From NCBI GenBank assembly GCA_963707515.1, contig CAVPQI010000001.1, positions 930,001-994,000 of the forward strand: DNA of 64,000 bases. The letters are read 5' to 3'. The stretch's first letter is position 1. Every line of letters starts with the position of its first letter. Of the stretch, positions 60,439 to 64,000 are shown in pieces. Made by a program: the position numbers and the translations under genes. This DNA comes from Sva-07 sp963707515 (GTDB lineage Bacteria; Actinomycetota; Acidimicrobiia; Acidimicrobiales; Ilumatobacteraceae). Below the pieces are notes generated by a model that saw nothing but the letters and a program-made list of their open reading frames with translations, was not told the origin of the DNA and did no database searches.

Positions 60439-62407
60439 GTGCGCGACACTCCCACGGTGACGTCGGACGAAGCGTCGGACCAGGCGCCGCCCATCGACCC
60501 GCAGACGAGGTCGTTCATCCGCCAGTCGCCGAGTGCGATCGCCGTGACCGATGCTCACGATCGGATCGTCGAGTGGAACCCCGAGGCGGCAGCCCTGTTC
60601 GGCTTCGCACGCGACGATGTGCTCGGCGAGGAGTTGGGCCCGCTGATCCTCGGCGATCACACCGACGCCCATCGCCAGGCGGTCGCCGCCCACCTCCGCA
60701 ACGGCGACCCCACCGTGCTCGAGCGCAACGTCACCGTGTCGTGCCGGCACCGTGACGGCACGCGGGTGTGGGCGCTCGTCACCTCCGGATCGTTGACGAG
60801 CACGACCGGCGACCCGCTGTTCGTCGTCTGGCTGCGCCACATGCACCGCCACGACGAAGAACGACGACGCGACCCCGGTCTCGACAGCACGCTGGAAGCG
60901 CTGATCAACAACATCTCCGACGTCATCACGGTCCTCGGCCCGCACGGCGAATGGGTGTCGTCGAGCGGGGCGGGCACGCGCATCCTCGGGTGGGAGCCGA
61001 ACCTCGATCCCGAAGGCGGCATCTACGCCCTGCGTCCATCCCGATGACCTGGAGGCGACGTTCAACGCCTTCGCCGAGGTCGTCGCCGGGACGCGACGCC
61101 GCGACGAGCCGCTCGACATCCGGGTGATGGACGCCGACGGCCAGTACCACGTGCTCGAGACCGTCGCCGAGAACCTCCTCGACGACCCTCGGGTCGGCGG
61201 CGTCGTGCTCACCAGCCGCGACGTCACCGCCGCCCGTGCCGACAACGCCGAGCTGACGTCGGCGACGGCCCTGCTCTCGGCCCTCGTCGCCTCGCTGGCC
61301 GACGGCGTGATCGTCGTCGGCGACGACCGCCGCGTCGTGCTCGCCAACCAGGCGTTGATCGAGATGTTCGAGCTCGACGCGCAACCCGAGGACCTCGTCG
61401 GCATCGACACCGGCCTCATCGCCGAAGCGGCGCGGGACATCTTCATCGACCCCGAGAGCACCCAGGCCCAGCTCCTGCGACAGCTCAGCGAGAACGAGCC
61501 GAGCTTCGGCGAGGTGCTGACGTTGCTCGACGGCCGGATGCTCGAACGGGACTCGATCCCGATCGTCGACGCCACCGGCCAGCGCCGGCACATGTGGGTC
61601 CACCGCGACATCACCGAACGCGAGGAGCTCACCCGCCGGCGAGCCGACCAACTCGAGGATTCACAGCGCGCCCAGAACCTCGCCGAGCAGCAGAACCAGG
61701 CGTTGCTCGAGCTGACCGAGATCCGCAGCCAGTTCGTCGCCACCACCTCGCACGAGCTGCGCACGCCGCTGGCGTCGATCATCAGCTTCGCCAACCTGCT
61801 GCGGGGCGACCTCGCCGACGACGCGTGGGCCGAGCAACGGACGTTCGTCGATGCCATCGAACGCAACGCTCAGCGGCTGCTGCGGCTGGTCAACGACCTC
61901 CTCCTGCTGCGCCAGTTCGAGGCCGGCGCGATGCACCTCGACCACACCGCCGGCAGCGTCGACGACCTCGTGCGCAACGCCGTCCGTGCCCTCGAGCCGC
62001 TGGCCGCCGGGCGGCGCCAACAGCTGCGCTTCAGCGTCGAGGACGGACCACCGATCACCGCCGATCTCGGACGGCTCGACCAGGTGCTCGTCAACCTGAT
62101 CTCCAACGCCGTCAAGTACACCCCGGAGGAAGGGATCATCACCGTCACCGCCCGGGCCCACCAGTCGTGCTGGTCGATCGCCGTGCGCGACAACGGCGTG
62201 GGCATGGGTCCCGACGAGATGTCGCACCTCTTCGAGAACTTCTACCGCGGGACGCAGTCGTCCACCGGCACGTCCGGCACCGGTCTCGGCCTCGCCATCA
62301 GCAAGGCCGTCGTCGAGCTGCACGGTGGTGTGATCCGCGTGGCGAGCCGGGTCGGATCCGGCACGACGGTGACCGTCGAGCTGCCGTATGAGCCGCCAGC
62401 GGCTTGA
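60439..62407 (+). CDS. Multi-PAS sensor histidine kinase (one frameshift)
   Basis: A soluble kinase of about 655 residues without membrane helices. A first PAS domain (SPSAIAVTDAHDRIVEWNPEAAALFGFARDDVLGEELGPLI) is followed by a second (INNISDVITVLGPHGEWVSSSGAGTRILGWEP). The frame is lost near 61035 and resumes as VHPDDLEATFNAFAEVVAG, then a third PAS-like domain (LLSALVASLADGVIVVGDDRRVVLANQALIEMF). The H box is FVATTSHELRTPLASIISF; the ATPase part shows LISNAVKYTPEEG, DNGVGMG and GTSGTGLGLAISK. GTG codons at 60439 or 60457 may start it. The end overlaps a TTG upstream of the receiver-deacetylase gene, so the two are co-expressed and probably a signalling pair. Confidence 0.88.
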
Positions 62408-62436
62408 CGCCCGCCCCGCCATGCCAGGATGACGAC

Positions 62437-63453
62437 GTGGCAGAGGCCGACCCATCACCCTCGGTGGTCATCGTCGATGACGAAGACGACAACCGGCTGT
62501 ACATCGGCTCCGTCCTCCGCCGGGCGGGCTACACCGTCCACGACTTCAACAACGCCGCCGATGCGCTGACCCACCTCATCGACCATCCGAGCCGCGTCGT
62601 CGTGTCGGACATGCGGATGCCCGGGATGACCGGCCTCGAGTTCGCCGACGTCATCCGCGCCGAGCACCCCGACACGTCGATCGTGCTGATGACCGCCTAC
62701 GCGACGGTCGACAACACGATCGAGGCGTTCCGGCTCGGCGCCGCCGACCTGTTGCAGAAGCCGGTCAGCAGCGAGGCGCTCGTCGACAAGGTGCGCGCGC
62801 TGATGGCCGCACCGGTCGCCCCCGTCCGTCGGGTGCTGGCGATCGGCGCCCACCCCGACGACGTCGAGATCGGCGTCGGTGGCATCCTCGCCGCCCACCG
62901 GGCGATGGGCGACATCGTCACGGTGCTCACCCTGACCCACGGGGCGGTCGGCGGCGACAGCACCGTGCGCGAGCAGGAGTCGCGGGCGGCGGCCGAGCTG
63001 CTCGGCGCCGACATCCTGTTCGGCAACCTCGCCGACACCCGCCTCTCCCACGAGAGCACCCTGGTGTCGACGATCGAAGAGGTCGTGCGCTCCACCAGGC
63101 CGGACGTCGTCTACACCCACGGCGGCAGCGACCTCCATCAGGACCACGCCGCCGTCCATCACGCCACACTCGTCGCCTGCCGTCGCATCGACCGCGTCTA
63201 CGGCTACCAGTCACCGTCGAGCACCGTCGCCTTCGCCCCCAAGCGGTTCATCCCGATCGACCGCCACCTCGACACCAAGCTCGCCTCGATCGCCTGCTAC
63301 CGCTCGCAGACCGAGGTCCGCGACTACCTCGCCGAGGACCTGCTCACAGCGACCGCCCGCTACTGGGGTCGCTTCGCCAAGGGCACGTACGCCGAGCCAC
63401 TCGAAGTGCTCGCCGAACGGACCGGACTGTCCGACGACGGAGGTGTCCAGTGA
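62437..63453 (+). CDS. Response regulator receiver fused to PIG-L deacetylase
   Basis: A 338-residue fusion (from a GTG at 62437; the frame is open to a TTG at 62404 that overlaps the kinase stop). Residues 9-125 are a receiver domain: VVIVDDEDDN with the acidic pocket, phospho-acceptor Asp58 in VVVSDMRMPGMTG, and Lys108 in LLQKPVS. Residues 132-330 are a PIG-L/LmbE deacetylase: AIGAHPDDVEIGVGG (His139, Asp141, Asp142) and DLHQDHAAVHHA (His234, His237), so the zinc site is complete. The output is thus an enzyme rather than DNA binding, and phosphorylation by the overlapping PAS kinase could switch deacetylation on or off. The substrate is probably an N-acetylated sugar or precursor; that is inference. 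Confidence 0.9.
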   Translation: MAEADPSPSVVIVDDEDDNRLYIGSVLRRAGYTVHDFNNAADALTHLIDHPSRVVVSDMRMPGMTGLEFADVIRAEHPDTSIVLMTAYATVDNTIEAFRLGAADLLQKPVSSEALVDKVRALMAAPVAPVRRVLAIGAHPDDVEIGVGGILAAHRAMGDIVTVLTLTHGAVGGDSTVREQESRAAAELLGADILFGNLADTRLSHESTLVSTIEEVVRSTRPDVVYTHGGSDLHQDHAAVHHATLVACRRIDRVYGYQSPSSTVAFAPKRFIPIDRHLDTKLASIACYRSQTEVRDYLAEDLLTATARYWGRFAKGTYAEPLEVLAERTGLSDDGGVQ

Positions 63454-64000
63454 GTGGCGGAACCCGGGTGCTGTTCACCGGCGCCGGCGGCCCGGCGGCC
63501 GTCGCCGCGATCCGCACGCTGCTCGACCGCGATGACCCCGCCGACGTGTACGCCGTCGACATCGACCCGCTCGCCGTCGGGCTCTACCTCGTCGACGCCC
63601 AGCACCGCGCCCTCGTGCCACGCGGCGACGACCCCGGCTTCGTCGATCGGGTCCACGATCTCGTCCGCACGTGGGGCATCGAGGTGCTCGTGCCGACGGT
63701 CGACTCCGAGCTGATCCCGTGCGCCGCATCCGTCACCCGCTTCGCCGACGTCGGCTGCCAGGTGATGGTCTCCAGCGTCGACGCCCTGGAGCGGACGATC
63801 GACAAGTTCACGCTGATCGACGCCCTGCGCACGCACCGAGCGGCGCCGGCAACCGTCCTCCTCGACGCCGACTTCGACGCCGACTCGTGGATCGCCGGCG
63901 GCCAGGTGTGGCCGGCGCTGATCAAACCACGTCTGGGCAGCGGCGGGCGCGGCGTCGCCGTCGTCGACGGTCCCGACGAGCTCGCCCGCACACCCCACGA
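63450..64000 (+). CDS. ATP-grasp protein (3' partial)
   Basis: Starts at a GTG that overlaps the previous stop (GTGA) and runs off the end of the window. The visible 183 residues begin SGGTRVLFTGAGGPAAVAAIRTLL, a Rossmann-like pre-ATP-grasp domain, with DVYAVDIDPLAVGLYLVDAQHRALVPRGDDPGF and VLVPTVDSELIPCAA. The ATP-grasp fold follows: TIDKFTLIDALRTHRAAPATVLLD and WPALIKPRLGSGGRGVAVVDG, the nucleotide-binding loop. It resembles the carbamoyl-phosphate-synthase-like carboxylate-amine ligases found in sugar and polysaccharide loci. Coupling to the receiver-deacetylase suggests that the amine freed by deacetylation is ligated to a carboxylate; this is a hypothesis. Confidence 0.85.
   Translation, partial: MSGGTRVLFTGAGGPAAVAAIRTLLDRDDPADVYAVDIDPLAVGLYLVDAQHRALVPRGDDPGFVDRVHDLVRTWGIEVLVPTVDSELIPCAASVTRFADVGCQVMVSSVDALERTIDKFTLIDALRTHRAAPATVLLDADFDADSWIAGGQVWPALIKPRLGSGGRGVAVVDGPDELARTPH

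Overview
The window is high-GC DNA with GTG/TTG starts, cell-wall sorting motifs of LPXTG type, a DUF222/HNH endonuclease, two DUF4012 proteins and OmpR-type signalling. This points to an actinobacterium. The mix of very large secreted PKD, LamG and heme-peroxidase proteins with DUF4012 exopolysaccharide loci resembles marine or freshwater Acidimicrobiia (Ilumatobacter-like); that placement is inference from gene content. No rRNA, tRNA, CRISPR array, transposase or sortase was seen.

Layout. 1-5.5 kb: the end of a seven-repeat SdrD/B-type surface protein with an LPATG anchor, then a convergent DUF222/HNH endonuclease. 5.6-11 kb (minus): exopolysaccharide (EPS) module A, made of an LPXTG-like protein, a priming sugar transferase, a DUF4012 membrane protein and a Wzz-Wzc tyrosine kinase. 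11-20.3 kb (plus): the rest of module A (flippase, Wzy-like polymerase, FkbM methyltransferase, three glycosyltransferases, a class I methyltransferase, GDP-L-fucose synthase). Every gene there is broken by many frameshifts although family motifs survive. 20.3-29.2 kb: a giant secreted animal-type heme peroxidase with RTX repeats, divergent from an OmpR-type two-component pair. 29.3-40.3 kb: an epoxide hydrolase, a second DUF4012 protein, a secreted beta-helix protein, a DUF1972 glycosyltransferase, a Gfo/Idh/MocA oxidoreductase, an unrecognised protein, a GT4 glycosyltransferase and a CDP-alcohol phosphotransferase. 40.4-46.5 kb: a multi-domain PKD/LamG surface protein. 46.8-53 kb: core of EPS module B (Wzx, TagD-like nucleotidyltransferase, Wzy, LMW-PTP, Wzz-Wzc) in a tightly packed minus-strand operon. 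53-60.4 kb: PIG-L deacetylase, secreted metallophosphoesterase with a 0.63-kb internal repeat, polyprenyl glycosylphosphotransferase, LPRTG-anchored protein. 60.4-64 kb: PAS histidine kinase, a response regulator fused to a PIG-L deacetylase, and the start of an ATP-grasp protein, all overlapping.

How it works together. The window holds two Wzx/Wzy-type polysaccharide assembly systems with their own priming transferases and co-polymerase kinases. Each priming transferase sits next to a small LPXTG-type surface protein. Sugar-modifying enzymes and large secreted proteins surround them, suggesting a cell-envelope or matrix island. The last three genes look like a signalling-controlled deacetylation unit and are the most unusual part.

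Sequence quality matters. Single frameshifts interrupt many otherwise intact genes over the whole window, and several can be placed exactly because the protein resumes in another frame. Between about 10.7 and 20.3 kb the frameshift density is far higher. I treat isolated frameshifts as probable base-calling or assembly errors and give the joined gene. In the 11-20 kb stretch I mark genes as pseudogenes but consider sequence error at least as likely as real decay.
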